Source: Epiperipatus broadwayi (lineage: Eukaryota; Onychophora; Udeonychophora; Euonychophora; Peripatidae). From it: a DNA stretch of 64,000 nt. Shown here in pieces: positions 12,880 through 25,119 of the stretch. The first letter of the stretch is position 1. The number at the start of each line of letters is the position of its first letter. Both the position numbers and the translations under genes were made by a program. Location of the stretch: NCBI GenBank assembly GCA_028023455.1, contig JAQFVV010006256.1:1550001-1614000 (forward strand), given 5' to 3'. Below the pieces are notes generated by a model. It worked only from the letters and a program-made list of their open reading frames with translations. It did not search any database and was not told the origin of the DNA.

Positions 12880-13255
12880 TGTTTTTTTAGCAAATGTATG
12901 ATGGTTTTTAAATAAAAAAGTAGATTGACCAGTGGGCATACCCTTTTTAACAAATTTCATTTTTGATAATAATGACATACAATTTACTTTTGATAACTGG
13001 TAACAATTTTTATCCCAAATTAGATGATTGAAATGGATTATAAATTTGTTAATGTGGAGAGCTTTGCTTGTTTTTTAATGATAACAACAAGAAATACCAG
13101 GTAATGAATTTTATGTATTGCCTTTGATAAGAAACTGGATACATTTGAAAAATACGTGTTGAATTGGTTAAGATAGACATATACAATATGTGGAATATCA
13201 TATATTTCACAGTAGCATGAATCTGTTACTGAGGCTAACTCTTCAATAAAATTCC
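12880..13255 (-). pseudogene. LINE reverse transcriptase, finger part (5' of the PLE insertion)
   Basis: Minus-strand sequence on the far side of the PLE. Broken frames contain a segment like SLRNFIEELASVTDS and, next to the insertion, TFAKKTTRNI. The latter is repeated in degraded form at 11.70-11.75 kb across the target duplication. By position this is the stretch that normally precedes box A. The match to the family is weak by itself; the assignment depends on continuity with the palm region. Confidence 0.4.
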
Positions 13256-13320
13256 TAAGTGAGGGGTTAAATATTATTATTATTACTACTATTATTATAA
13301 AAATTTATTTTTCAAATTAT

Positions 13321-14217
13321 AAAGGGTAACCAAAAATAACCAGATACATTCTCTGTTAAATGCTCCTGTTGTACATACTTCTGCTGATAGATACTTCTTG
13401 TGGAGACTCTTCTGCATCAATCTTCCAAATAACATCACCATGTGACCATTGTGCCACTTAACATATTTTTTTATAAAATGTGTTTTGTTTGTTTATCAAT
13501 TTTTATAATCGCTGAAAATTTGGAATAATGTGAAATTTCTTTTTTTATGTTAGGAAAAACAGCAGGGAAAACAATGGTAATACTTGAAACAGATTGCAAG
13601 AAAGCTGGTCTGGGAAAAACATACATTTATGAATGGTTTAATGAAAATGTCAAATCTACCACATCCCAAAAAAGCATGATGAAGGAAGTTCAATGTCAAG
13701 ACAATGCTTATTTTTTATGTAAATGACATTATTCACTCAGAATTAGTTTATAATGGTCAGACCTTTTATCTACAAGTTCTGAAGCATTTACTTTTTGCAG
13801 TAAAAGTCCCATTTTGTAGCAAATGAAGAGTGCAAGCTTCACTCCGACAATTCATCTGCACACTAAGCTTTGAGTGTGAAACAATTTTTAATTAAATTCA
13901 ACATGATCCAGATTCCATATCAGCCATATTCATTCAATTTCTAATCATGAAACTTCTTCTTATTTTCTTAAATGAAAAAATGCCTCAAATTGTTTTTTTT
14001 TTTTGCAGACTTTGAAGTGGTGAAGAAAAAAAACAATGTAGGTATTAAAAGTCTTCATTTTGTAAATCTTTTTGGACCAAAGTCAAAAATATATTTAGAG
14101 TGGTATATTATTTTAAATGGACAATAATTTGAAGTAGATTAATTTATAATACTTATAAGACTTAAAGATAAACAATTTTTTTAATGTAAAATTCTGATTA
14201 CTTTTGGGCTCCCCCTG
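13321..14217 (+). mobile_element. mariner-type DNA transposon, internally deleted
   Basis: The ends are imperfect inverted repeats: 5' AAGGGTAACCAAAAATAACC and, on the opposite strand at 14217, CAGGGGGAGCCCAAAAGTAA, both next to a TA. The total of about 0.9 kb is shorter than the usual ~1.3 kb. Inside, the plus strand has broken frames matching mariner transposase in order. These are KTYIYEWFNENVK (helix-turn-helix region, 13610-13650), GQTFYLQVLKHLLFAVK (about 13750-13810), a His-rich segment where DNAPAH is expected, and FLFS with MKCL (13950-14000). Stops and deletions leave it inactive. Confidence 0.75.
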
Positions 14218-15204
14218 TATTTCAAAGAATTTGAAAATGTCAATGAGTTTAATTGAAAGTAATGAATATATCATACTTATTATATTTCGTTAAAGAAGAT
14301 TTAATAAATGACAATTTATTAGATCTTTTATTTATATTACAATATATGATCAAATAGAAAAGTAAGATAGGGATAAGGAGAAATCTCTACAAGAAACACA
14401 TTTCTCATTATCCTTACATGTAAATCTTTTCAAATTTCTGAAAAAGACTATCAGTCAGTCAAAACTCAACTATCAATAAAAATACTGTAAGAAGTTGCTT
14501 AATTAAAAGTGTGTTTTTAATATGGACTTAATAAGGCAATGCAATAAGAGTGAAAGAAATTTTGTATATTTTGGAAAGAGAATAAGAGGATGAGAGTTAG
14601 AAAGATAGAGAAGGGAAGTAAAAAGCAAAGAGATTTTCAATATGTTGACTTTGAAGTCAAGTTTATACATAGTATGTGACATAACACAATATAATTAATA
14701 AATAAGAATAATAGTAATTATGCAAGAGAATATTATTGAGAATTTTAATAAGTAATAAAGCTTGGCATTAATAAAAAAGAATAGTTATTATTGGTTTTTC
14801 AGCTTATAAGACTAGGAGTAATGTTTTATATTACTGGTTGTAATGAACAGGATTGATATAACCATGGTAGGTATGATGATAAGATATCTTTATTTAAATT
14901 ATATGTAAATCATTGAGAAAGTTTATAATGTTTCATTTTTTTCTATTTGTTTATCATATTTTCAGTTGCACATGGGAGGTGTTGTCATGTGACATTCAAG
15001 CACCAAAGATAGATTAAGATGAATAAACAAATTTTTATTTTTTTTAGTTATGAATCAATCCAGCCATCTTTAATTTCTAAAATCTCAATATGAAACTTCT
15101 CAGAATATATTTTTCTTTCTTTTCTAAGCATATTAAATTCAAAAGAATTATTTGAATGTATATATTTAAAAAATATTAGGATTATTTAATATTTAAAATA
15201 CAAG
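14218..15204. other. A+T-rich DNA without a recognisable gene
   Basis: No motif or long frame is seen on either strand. Confidence 0.55.
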
Positions 15205-15530
15205 TATATTGTCTACTAAATTTAATGTATTTAAAAGGATTTGAAGTCAAGATGTTCAAGTTTCCTATATCTATCCACTCCATCTTATACAACCAATACA
15301 CATGACTATACTTATGAAAAAGATAAATGATCTCCAATATTTATATGACCACATACATGCGAAAAAAATAAATGATCTCCAATGTATGTATAAATATATT
15401 TGAGATCATTTATCTTTTTTACATATATGTGGTCATGTGTATTGGTTGTATAAGATGAATTGGATAAATGTAGAAAGATTGAAAGTCTGAGTTCAAATCC
15501 CTTCTAATTATATTTGAAATATTGCAATAT
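15205..15530. repeat. Foldback repeat, family F2, copy A
   Basis: The left arm (about 15238-15345) and right arm (about 15395-15500) are reverse complements, sharing TATACAACCAATACACATGA and AAAGATAAATGATCTC. The left half of the stem carries an internal duplication of AAATAAATGATCTCCAAT. The right end has GAGTTCAAATCCC, which resembles a polymerase III B box. Related copies lie at 23.5 kb (one arm) and 31.5 kb. Confidence 0.8.
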
Positions 15531-17017
15531 ATTTAAAATGTAATTGTTAAAATATTAATAATAATGCACACATTATAACCTTTAAAGAACAAGTATTCAA
15601 TTCACTAGTCTATTTTATATGTAGAAATGATCAGATATTTTTATCATTTTATGAACATTACTTTAAATACTCAATTATACTCAAAAGCGGGGTAAAAAGT
15701 AATTCCAAAGTTTAATAGTTTATTATAGATTATTTATAGTAATAAAGAGCATATGCAAACTTCTGAAATAAAGAGATAGAAATTATTTGTTTACATTAAA
15801 GTTCAAGTAATAATTAATTGAGATAAAACCAATAACTAACAGATAAAATATTACTCAGATATTAATCAATGTATACAACATGCACACTGATGCAAAATAA
15901 CACCCAGCAAATAAAAATAAAATATGCAAATGTATTTTTTTGTGTGTTCCCACAAAATAAAAATATTTGAATTTAGGCATCTTTTACAAAAATTTATTAA
16001 CAAGGGATTTAAATGAAGATACAATTAGTCATGTCTTTTGGGAGTAATATATTATTTTAAATTAATAATAAAACAATGAAATTTAATATATTAAATTTTT
16101 TTTATATTTATGTATATAATAATATACCAATTTATAAATACATAATTTTGTGGGAATTACTCTTTACATATGTGCTATTAAATTGATATTAAATAGACAT
16201 GCTCTCTCCCATTAATAAGTGATTTAAAATCATAAGTGGTTCACTTAAGCTTGAGCCCATTTTTATATATTAATGGTTTTAGCTTTATTATCAGATGCAT
16301 GTTTAAAACAATTGTTAATTTTATTTTATTTTGCATGAACTTAATGATAGAAAAATAAAAATTTCTTTATTAAAATTTTATATAGATTGTTTGTTATAAA
16401 GAATGAGACAGATTGGTTGTTAGAATGTATAAAAGCTAATATTTTAAACATATTTCAGATTGGAGAAAAAAATGCTAATTTTACACATGATCTTTCTAGT
16501 GTAAGATAAAACTCCAAAATCTTTAGATGAAAACTGAAATACATCATTCAAATTCCATGGATAATTTAAAGTTAAGTATTTTAAATTTTAATGTTTTTAA
16601 AATTGTTATTAATATACTGTAATGGTATACAATATGCCATTATATTAATTTAAAATTAAAATAAAAACTTAAGTTCGTAAATAAAAATTGATTTATTAAA
16701 AAGAAAAAACTTAAATTAAATACTGAAAATTGAAAGTTATATTTAATGTATATATTATCATGCAGATGGAAAACTTAAACTATTTTAAGAAAAAAAGTAT
16801 TTGAAAGTATTTTTTTAAAAAAAAAAACAAAATTATGATTTATATTAATTATTACATTTTATTCCTCACATTTATTTTTCTATATATATGCACAATTTTT
16901 TTTTACTGGCAGTACTTTTTTACAAAATATTCAAACCATAACTTTATATAATATAGATAAAAATATTTTACTTTAAAAATTTTTTACTTAGGATACTTGT
17001 GATTTATTATACATGGC
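15531..17017. other. A+T-rich DNA without a recognisable gene
   Basis: No coding motif is recognised. If the LTR at 17042 belongs to a minus-strand element, this would be where its internal region lay, but nothing of it can be read. Confidence 0.5.
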
Positions 17018-17712
17018 CCCATGTTGGGTGCCAATTATAATGGTAGGGGTGAGTGAGATCAAAGGAGTCTTATCGTATCTGCACTACAGGGTGCCACTAG
17101 GTTATTTGAATGTAGAAAATTTATAAAGTAGCATATACGCTCTATTAAAGATCCAATTTTTACATAGATATTTTACCACGTCTGTCAGCCCTTGCCACTA
17201 GCTCATAGAGTATCAGAGGTTTAAAATATATTTATTAAAATATATTTTTAATAAAGATTAAAAAGAATAAACTAGATCACTGCCAGTACTAATAACACAA
17301 CAGATTTTATTAATGCACATTTAAAATTGAGGAGTAAAATTTATATTTAGATTTTAACATTAATTTTTAAATTTAAATTATAATTTTAAAGAGTCCACAC
17401 AGATGGACATTTTAATAATATTTTACTTTAGCATGTTGAGTATAGATAGGCTACATAGATTCCACAGTTAACTTTTCAAAACAAATCATTCAATGTTGGA
17501 CTAAATGTTTGTAGCTAAACCAATGCCTGATTCCAGATATATAGTCACAACTAATGCAATATGAAGATGCTAGCATAAAATCACACTGACAGGAATGTGC
17601 TTCTGACAGCATGATATTTGAAGGACATAATCATCTAGTACAGGAATGTGCATCTGTCTGGCGAAGGAATCATGTATATAAATTAATTAAAGAAGAGTAC
17701 TACATATGGGGG
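17018..17712 (-). repeat. LTR of family R (copy 1) with primer-binding site
   Basis: On the minus strand, a sequence ending CCATTATAAT is followed directly by TGGCACCCAACATGGGGCC (17041 to about 17023). That is a tRNA-complementary primer-binding site of the TGGCGCCCAAC type used by LTR retroelements. The LTR-like part runs right to about 17712 and is alignable with 29.5-30.3 kb. Shared blocks are the GGGTGCCACTAG / GGGCACCACTGG region, an AATAAAA signal near 17310, CACAGATGGA near 17400, and tail blocks. No internal coding region can be read. Confidence 0.6.
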
Positions 17713-17716
17713 AGAG

Positions 17717-18636
17717 TGGTGCTAGTTTACCAGAATATCATAGAGTAGACTTATAGCAGCAGTACACCAACCATTCATTCCTGAAGCCTGAAAATGCTGT
17801 AGGAGAAGCTAACAGACCCTGATGGAAGAAAGACTCATACATATATTGGTGAAAGGAAGCCCTATCTTCCCTATTGAGTAGCTGTATCATCCACCTTGCA
17901 GTTGAACTTAAGAGAAATTAAAAGTTCAGATGAGTGTATATAATTTTGTTTTATCTAATATTAATTTTTTTTTATAATTAATCTGTCTTTACTTACTCGT
18001 ATTTTAGCAATATTTATCTTTTTATTTAATTTTTGTAATACATATTGTTTGCTAACATTTACGTATATGTAAACCATTGGATTATCCTTCTTTTGAATGT
18101 ATTAGCTGCATACACTTGATTTATGAATTTATTACTTTAAAGTGGTGGAGGGGTATAGACCACACCCATTATGCGATTATTTTAGATATATTTGTTTTTT
18201 TTTTATATATATGTGCATTTGTTTTCTATGAATGACTATTCCATTTAATCAAATAACTTCTCCTGAATATTATATTTTTCATTATTTGAAGTACTAACTG
18301 GATTAAATAATTTTTTTATATAAATAATTGGTGGAGGGAAATATAAAAAGAAAAATGGGAATAATAAATAGTGGATTTCACATTTAAATCATTTACCATT
18401 TTACTTACTTAGTTTTGATAAATTATTTATTCATTAACATATAGAATTATAAGTATTTAATCAAAGTGCTGACCCACTTATTAACCTGAGATATAAAGAA
18501 ATCATATAATGAGCTAGACAGGGGTAACTTACTGGGGAGTTGGATTATTTCATTATTTAGGTCCAAGCTTATTAATTTATTAATATATACAATGATGATC
18601 ATTCATATTTGTACACTTTCTCAGGAAAGAAAAAGG
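17717..18636. repeat. Repeat A1 (about 0.92 kb), partner of A2
   Basis: From GGTGCTAGTTTACCAGAATA to GAAAGAAAAAGGA this block matches 21875-22936 almost throughout, apart from substitutions and a 135-bp insertion in the other copy. It has the size and paired placement of an LTR, but no clear TG/CA ends. At 18405-18419 it holds the intact (empty) target of the foldback element found in A2. Confidence 0.85.
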
Positions 18637-18640
18637 ACAG

Positions 18641-18800
18641 TAATATCATATGTGGTACTTACTGGAGGCATTGAGGTCAGTTGTTCCTAGCTCGTCCAAG
18701 TGAATCGATGATAGATAGTTACAAAAAAAAAGAAGAAAAATATAATTTTTTTTTTGATCTCAGGAATCGGATTGGATTGTACATGCTTGCTCAGATTGAT
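18641..18800. repeat. Repeat B1 (about 0.16 kb), partner of B2
   Basis: Contains GGAGGCATTGAGGTCAGTTG and AATCGGATTGGATTGTACAT, both repeated in order at 21318-21470. Its right end runs into the Gypsy RNase H frame. Confidence 0.8.
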
Positions 18801-19240
18801 CAGAAAAGAGGTCCAATGGAAATGGACCACCAAACAGGAAGAAGCTTTTAATCGAGTAAAACAAAGTTTTTTAAAACAGGTGGCGTTGGACTACCCTGAC
18901 TATGGTAAGTCTCTCATACTCCAGACAGTAGCAGATATGGGCTAGGGGTCACACTGTCACAAATTCAACCTGATGGACGAGTAGGGGTAATATATTTTAT
19001 AAGCTGCTTACTAAAGGGACCAGAACTCAATTATACTGTGACTGAAAAGGAGGCCTACATCATCATATGGGCTTTCCAAAAGTTTTGCCCCATGTTGTTA
19101 GGCTCTCAAGTGGTGGTGATAACTGACCATAAAAGTCTTTGAGTTCCTAAACCACAGCTATCTTACTAATAGCAAGTTGGTCCAGTGGAGCTTATTCCTT
19201 CAGGAATTTAACTGCACTGTTTGATATTGCAAAGGGGCAG
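18780..19240 (+). pseudogene. Ty3/Gypsy reverse transcriptase end and RNase H, broken
   Basis: The frame from 18800 reads through the RT thumb (WTTKQEEAFNRVKQSF) into RNase H. YPDYGKSLILQTVADMG corresponds to the beta strands around the first catalytic Asp, here not kept as D. Later come ELNYTVTEKEAYIIIWAF, with the conserved E, and VVVITDHKSL, with the conserved D. The domain removes RNA from the cDNA hybrid during retrotransposition. A TAG after VADMG and further stops break it. The 5' part of pol and gag is absent: the frame begins right at repeat B1, so the element was truncated or recombined there. Confidence 0.7.
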
Positions 19241-19245
19241 AAAAC

Positions 19246-20585
19246 ATGGTCACGGATATCCTTAGTCATCATCCTGTCCCTGCACAAACCTCTAAACACC
19301 TCAGTCTGGAGCAAGCATACACAGCAAGTACAATGCTAAAGGGAAAAGATGAAGATATAGAGAAAGGATTAAACCAACTAGCTAAGAGGCAGCAAGAAGA
19401 CAGCTATCTAAATCACATTTGGAAAGAATGCCAGGAGAATTCTGGAGGAAAAACTTTCAAAAGAAATAAGGAACAGATATAAAGTCAAAGGAGGAGTGTT
19501 ATATTATCAACCTCAAAAAGGCAAAGATGAATGGAGGGTGATTATACCTCTAAAATGAGATGGTCCATCATCAGTTACATGCATCTGTTGTATGGCCATT
19601 ATGGAACACTAAAAACTGAGTATTGCCTAAGACATTGGTTTTACTGGCCCAGGATGCACCAGGATATCACTGTACTGAATCAGTGTGAAGTGTGTCAGCA
19701 TACGAAACCACAGAATCAAACATACATCGGCCTGATGAAATCAATCGTACCAGATGACCCAAATGAAATTATGGCTATAAATTTTTATTGCCCCTTGCCA
19801 CTGTTCAACAAAAAGAAATACCTACTCATTACATATGATTTGTTTTTGAAGTGGGTGGCTGCTTACCCTCTAGCATGCACCACCACTCGAGAAGTTACTA
19901 AGGTATTAGACATCTTACATTTTTCAAAAGTAGGGAAACCAAAGGCTATGTTCTCAGATCATGGAACCCCTTTTGTATCTGAAGAATGGAACCGATGGGT
20001 CTCCATATGTGGTATCAAGAACCTGAATAACATCAATCCAAAATCCTCAGAGTAACCCCTGTGAATGAGTCATGCGGGAGTTGGGCAAACTATTCCATGT
20101 CTATTTGCCAACAAACCTTAGGAGGTGGGTTAAACAATTACCTCAAACACTAAATTATATTAACTGGTCTCTAAATGAATCCACAGGGTATACTCCCATG
20201 TGATAACATTTTGGAAAACATCTTCCAAAATTATTTAAAACTGGTCTTCCAGTGAGCCGAGAGGGAGCCATTGACTGGGATCTTGATAAAAGACAAGTTA
20301 AGGCCCAAATGCAATGAATGAGCAGTAGGCATAAAAAACAAGGGAACCCCTAAATGTAGATTCCAAATAGGAGATAAAGTCATGGTTAGGACACCCCATA
20401 TTAGTGATCCAGGGAAGTTCAAATTTAAGAAATTTTGTAATCTGTATGAAGGCCCTTTTGAAATTGTAGATTGCTGCAGGGATAATGCTTTCTGGGTGAG
20501 AATGGAACAAGGAATTAAGGGTACGTATAATTCTCGGTCTTTAAAACCTTATGGGAATATAGCGAGTAGTTCAAAATTGATATAA
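19246..20585 (+). pseudogene. Ty3/Gypsy integrase, broken
   Basis: From 19531 the frame has the N-terminal zinc-binding module (HLLYGHYGTLK, then WPRMHQDI and CEVCQHTK). The catalytic core begins at IMAINFYCPLP, where the first Asp of the DDE triad is replaced by Asn. FSDHGTPFVSEEWNR retains the second Asp. The third acidic residue lies near 20045 in the next frame, followed by a TGA. The C-terminal part (20382-20585) resembles the chromodomain-less tail with KFCNLYEGPFEIVD. Integrase joins the cDNA to the host chromosome. The Asp-to-Asn change, one frameshift and two or more stops make this copy inactive. Confidence 0.75.
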
Positions 20586-20686
20586 AAGCATTAAAAGTCA
20601 TAATAAGTTGATAAATAATTAAATAAGATATTAAAATAATTAAATAAGACCATTAGAAAAGAGCAATCTCCTTTTAATGGTCTCAT

Positions 20687-21314
20687 CAGGGATGGGGGAT
20701 TGTGCTAGACTGTGTGTAATGGTTATGCACAAAATGGCTGTTGCTGAATTCCTATTTACACCCACAGTACAAGTGTATGTATTATATGTATAAATAAAAT
20801 TTATTCGCACATCAAAACTATATAAAGGAAAAAACTAAGCTTGTAATAACATTTGTTTATGTGTGGAATACTTTTTTATATTTAAGTTATATTATCACTT
20901 GTAATGTTCCAATACACATATATATAAATGTATTTTTTTTGTTATTTCTAAAAAAAATGTTTAAATGGAATTTAAATTTTGTATTTATTAGAATAAGATT
21001 TTTGTTAATTAGTATTAATTTATAAAAGGGAAACTTTTTGTAAATTGTAATCTGCTTTTAATCAAAAAAATGTTTTGTATTAAAAGAAATTTGTTCTTGG
21101 TGATTGTTTGTAAAGATAAAATCAAAAAGTTGATTTTTTTCTAAAGAATGTAAGCATAATGGGTGATTCATTCAACCAAGATGGAAACCATATGATTTCC
21201 TATATTAGAAAAGTTATACTTTAAGACATAAAAAGTAAAAAGAATGTAGAAAAGTATATGAAAGTATAATTAAATTATTGGCTGATGCAATAGCTCATAG
21301 GGGGGTATTACAAT
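20687..21314 (+). repeat. Polypurine tract and 3' LTR of the 18.8-kb Gypsy fragment
   Basis: CAGGGATGGGGGAT (20687-20700) is a polypurine tract of the kind that primes plus-strand DNA, followed by TGTGCTAGACTGTGTGTAAT, a plausible LTR start. AATAAAATTTA occurs near 20790. The right end is uncertain, since no 5' partner LTR is present. It stops before B2 at about 21314. Confidence 0.5.
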
Positions 21315-21317
21315 TAG

Positions 21318-21470
21318 ACTGATAAGATCATATGTGCTACTTAATGGAGGCATTGAGGTCAGTTGTTCCTAGCTCATCCAAGTGAAGAGATAGATATTTA
21401 AAAAAAAAAGATTTCTTTTTTTTGTTTAGCACCATGGAATCGGATTGGATTGTACATGTTTGCTGAGAAA
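21318..21470. repeat. Repeat B2
   Basis: Second copy of the block at 18641-18800, with similar A-rich middle and the shared ends GGAGGCATTGAGGTCAGTTG and CGGATTGGATTGTACATG. Confidence 0.8.
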
Positions 21471-21874
21471 AGAAAAGTTTTGTCTCCAGCCTATCAAATA
21501 AGAGGATGATATATGTTTACTAAAAATGGCAGTTATCCCCAGATTGTCTAAGTAATTGGACAGTATGTGCTTGCTGAAAATAAGAAATCAGAAAGAAAGA
21601 AGAAATGAGATTCAAAATTAACCATTTGGATATGGCAGTACTGTTAAATAGATCTTAGAAAAGCTACCAACCATATGAATCATCTCTCTGTTAAAAAAGA
21701 AAAAAAATCACATTCGAAAATTTGGAGTCATATTTGACCAACTTGCTAAGCGTAATCACCAATCGTAAGCAATTATAAGTAAAGCCGAATTTATAAGAAA
21801 GTCTGACGTGAAAAAAAACATCTACATGAAAATTATATTCACAGACCCCATAACTAATGGAGATGGCCTTAATA
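21471..21874. other. Spacer between B2 and A2, unrecognised
   Basis: No partner in the window and no coding motif. ACAGTATGTGCTTGCTGA near 21560 weakly echoes the end of B2, suggesting older internal repetition. Confidence 0.4.
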
Positions 21875-22936
21875 TTGGTGCTAGTCTACCAGAATATCAT
21901 GCAGTAGACTTATAGCAGCAGTACACCAACCGTTCATCCATGAAGTCCAAAAATGCCATAGGAGAAGCAGCAGACCCTGATGGAAGAAAGACTCTTATAC
22001 ATGTATTGGTGAAAGGAAGCCCTATCTGCCCTATTGAGTAGCCAAATGGTCCACTTTGCAGTTGAACTTAAGGGAAATTAAAAGTTCAGATGAGTGAATA
22101 TAATTTTGTTTTATATAATATTAATTTTTTTTTTATAATTAATCTGTCTTTATTTACTCGTATTTTAGCAATATTTACCTTTTATTTAATTTTTGTAATA
22201 TATAATGTTTGTTAACATTTATGTACATGTAAACCATTGGATTATCTTTCTTTTGAATGTATTAGCTCCATACACTTGATTTGTGAATTTATTACTTTAA
22301 AGGGGGGAAGGGGTATAGACCACACCCATTATGCGATCATTTTAAATATATATATTTATATACGTGCATTTGTTTTCTATGAATGACTATTCCATTTAAT
22401 CAAATAACTTCTCATTAATATTATATTTTTCATTATTTGAAATACTAACTGGATTAAATAATTTTTTATATATATAATTGGTGGAGGGAGATATAAAAAA
22501 AAATGGGAATAATAAGTAGTGGATTTCACATTTAAACCGATTACCGTTTTACTTACTTAGTTTTGATTATAAATTTTTATTAAACGCTTATTATTATATT
22601 AGTAATAATTTTACTAAGGCTGTAATCTTAGCATATAGCGTAAGCATGTAGAGGCGAATTTTTCAGATGCTTATTGCTAAGATTACAGCCTTAGTAAAAT
22701 TATTACTTAGTTTTGATAAATTATTTATTCATTAACATATAGAATTATAAGTATTTAATCAAAGTGCTGACCCACTTATTAACCTGAGATATAAAGAAAT
22801 CATATAATGAGCTAGACAGGGATAACTTACCAGGGAGTTGGATTATTTCATTATTTAGGTCCGAGCTTATTAATTTATTAATATATATGATGATGATCAT
22901 TCATATTTGTACACTTTCTTGGGAAAGAAAAAGGAG
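21875..22936. repeat. Repeat A2 (carries a foldback insertion)
   Basis: Matches A1 from GGTGCTAGTCTACCAGAATA to GAAAGAAAAAGGAG. It differs mainly by the 135-bp foldback element and its 15-bp target duplication at 22553-22717. Confidence 0.85.
22568..22702 (-). mobile_element. Foldback element family F1, copy 1
   Basis: Flanked by the exact 15-bp direct repeat TTACTTAGTTTTGAT (22553-22567 and 22703-22717). The same string occurs once, uninterrupted, in A1 at 18405-18419, which is the empty site. The element has reverse-complementary arms, each containing CTAAGGCTGTAATCTTAGCA, that match without error over about 33 bp. Beyond one arm is an A+T tail. Read on the minus strand, its order (arm, loop, arm, tail) agrees with copies at 35.8 and 63.0 kb. 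Confidence 0.85.
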
Positions 22937-23519
22937 AATAAACAATAAAGTTCTTGAGTGAGGGCGCAAGAGGCTGAATTAAAATATATCAGTGCTCTTA
23001 AAGGTGTACAAAATCTAAAAAAATGATCAACGTTTAGTTAATTGGTCGATTATGGGATAATTTAACAGGGAAGGCTACAATTGACCTAATTTTAGGTTGA
23101 ATCTACTTTCTCTAATAATTCTTATGAGATATTTTTTTTCATATTTAACCAACAATATTTACAGAAAATTATTATCGATTTTCCATTTTGTAACATACGT
23201 CACTTCATGCTTGGTGCCTATGTGGGTCTAGGTGTAAGACTAGTAGATTGACGAGAGGACCGGTACAATATGTATCTGTAATAATTTTAATCGATATCTG
23301 TATTCCTTTAACTTATATATATATATATATATATAATTTTATAATCAAATAATAAAACAAATACAGTACTATAAATTCAAATTTTTAATCCATATAGGAG
23401 CACTTTTGTAGTCTTTGTCAATTAAGTTTAAAACTTTTAAAACCAAATGTATAAGATATGTTCAAAAGCAATCACATTGTATTATAGATTTCCCATAATT
23501 CATTAACTTTTACTTGAGC
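22937..23519. other. Non-coding DNA, nothing recognised
   Basis: A slightly less A+T-rich patch (22940-23280) has no motif I recognise. A (TA)n run lies at about 23310-23332. Confidence 0.5.
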
Positions 23520-23700
23520 TCAGTCTTTCAAGTTCCCTATAGCTATGCACTCTATTTTATACAACAAATACACATGACCACATGTGAAAAATATAAATGA
23601 TCTCAGATATACATACTGAATCAGCACTCATCAGTTGGAACAGATCACCATCTCTTTAAATTTTAATGGACAAGCTTCAATTTTCTCCAGAATCCAACTT
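23520..23700. repeat. Foldback family F2, single arm (copy C)
   Basis: Shares TTTTATACAACAAATACACATGACCACATG and the following AAATATAAATGATCTC with arms of copies A and B. It then continues with CTGAATCAGCACTCATCAGTTG as in copy B. No complementary arm follows, so this is a half-copy. Confidence 0.7.
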
Positions 23701-25119
23701 TTCAGCCATTCATATAATTGAAAATCTGATGGTGGAACACTCAGTCCTTGTTGATGCCAATATTGTCATACCCATGTTGACTTCATGTTTAGTATAGACA
23801 ATGTACTTATATATATATATATCAATTATGACTTGTTATGCAGTTCTAAGCATTCATCTCTTCCTATTCTGCAGTATGTTTCTTCAAGTCATTAAGTTTA
23901 CTATCACTATATAAACAGTAAACAATAAGAAATTTAAAAATAGATAGAAAACACAAATGCTTTCTTTTAAATCAACTGTAAATAATATTGCAGTTAAAAT
24001 AAAAGAAAGCTTAAACATGTCCACTGTTGAAGCTAATATTATAATGGTGACAAATATTTGCATACTTTAAATTGCTAAATATTAAATATCATTTAATAAT
24101 CTATAGAAATAGAAAATCTATTTTCCTGCTCCCATTCTCCCATCTTGTCGCATCTAATGAATATTCAAGTTTCAGGAGCAGAAAAAAATAGTTTTGCTAC
24201 TTAAAAATAATGTGTAGACAGAGGTCATGAGATGTATTATTTTTTTAAATAATAATCCTAGCTAAGGAAAATAGGTATTTTTGGTCATTAAAAATATGAG
24301 AAAACTAAAATATGTAGATATTGAACTTGTGACATTCATATATAAGTGTGCAAGCTGATTGGCTTAGATTCAAACATTATTCAAACATTAAGATGTTTTT
24401 AAAATTTAGGCTGATAGTTTAATAATTTTAAAAAAGCAATAAATGATAGTTGTTAGAGGAAAAGTGCATTATAATCAAAAAGAATTCAAGTCCATTAAAT
24501 CGAGATCCAAATTCCCAATTTCATAATATGAGTAGGATACTACTGAATAGAGATTTATTAAATATTACTTCTGGCATCTGTCTATTATTCAAACTTGCAC
24601 AAAGTAGTAGAACTAGAATAGGAGAAATAGATTTAATATTTAAAATTAATGTGTAGTCAGAGGTCATGAGATATTTTGTTTGTAATAATATATGGATATA
24701 TCAAAATTGATGTTCAAATTATGTTACAATTTATTATATTTATTTATATGTGTACCAATTGCATGTTTTCTTTATCAAAATCATCCTTTAATATTTAATA
24801 ATACACATCTATATTAAAGGAATATTTCAATAAAGCAATTTATAGCAATATAATTATCAGCCAAAATTGTGGAAATTGTTTTTGTCTGCAGATAGAAAAT
24901 ATTTAATTATCTAAATAAAACATATCAACTTATCGTAATACTTACTTAATTTAAGATTTTTTATTTTATTTCCACCTAAAGTCACTGACCACCTGATTTA
25001 AATTATTTTTATAATATCTATTATTTAATTTGTTTACTTTAAATTCTGTTTATTTTATTTAAATCTCAGATATAGGATGAAAAATGTAATTGATATATAT
25101 AAATAATTTACATATGCAT
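23701..25119. other. A+T-rich DNA without a recognisable gene
   Basis: A direct repeat of CAGAGGTCATGAGAT occurs at about 24218 and 24658, bracketing 440 bp. The 68-codon frame at 24450-24656 has no recognisable motif. Confidence 0.5.

Larger units (their letters stand above)
11706..12890 (+). mobile_element. Penelope-like element with inverted terminal copy
   Basis: A truncated Penelope-like retroelement. Its 3' terminal region (about 12756-12867) is repeated in reverse complement upstream of the coding part (about 11752-11873): TTTGATGTGCTATTACTAAC at 12757 pairs with the complementary string near 11855. Inverted terminal copies are typical of Penelope insertions. Both sides are bounded by a direct repeat starting TATATTTCTTGTTGTT (11706 and 12865), extending about 40 bp with mismatches. 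I read that as the target duplication. The insertion splits a minus-strand LINE reverse transcriptase. Confidence 0.65.
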
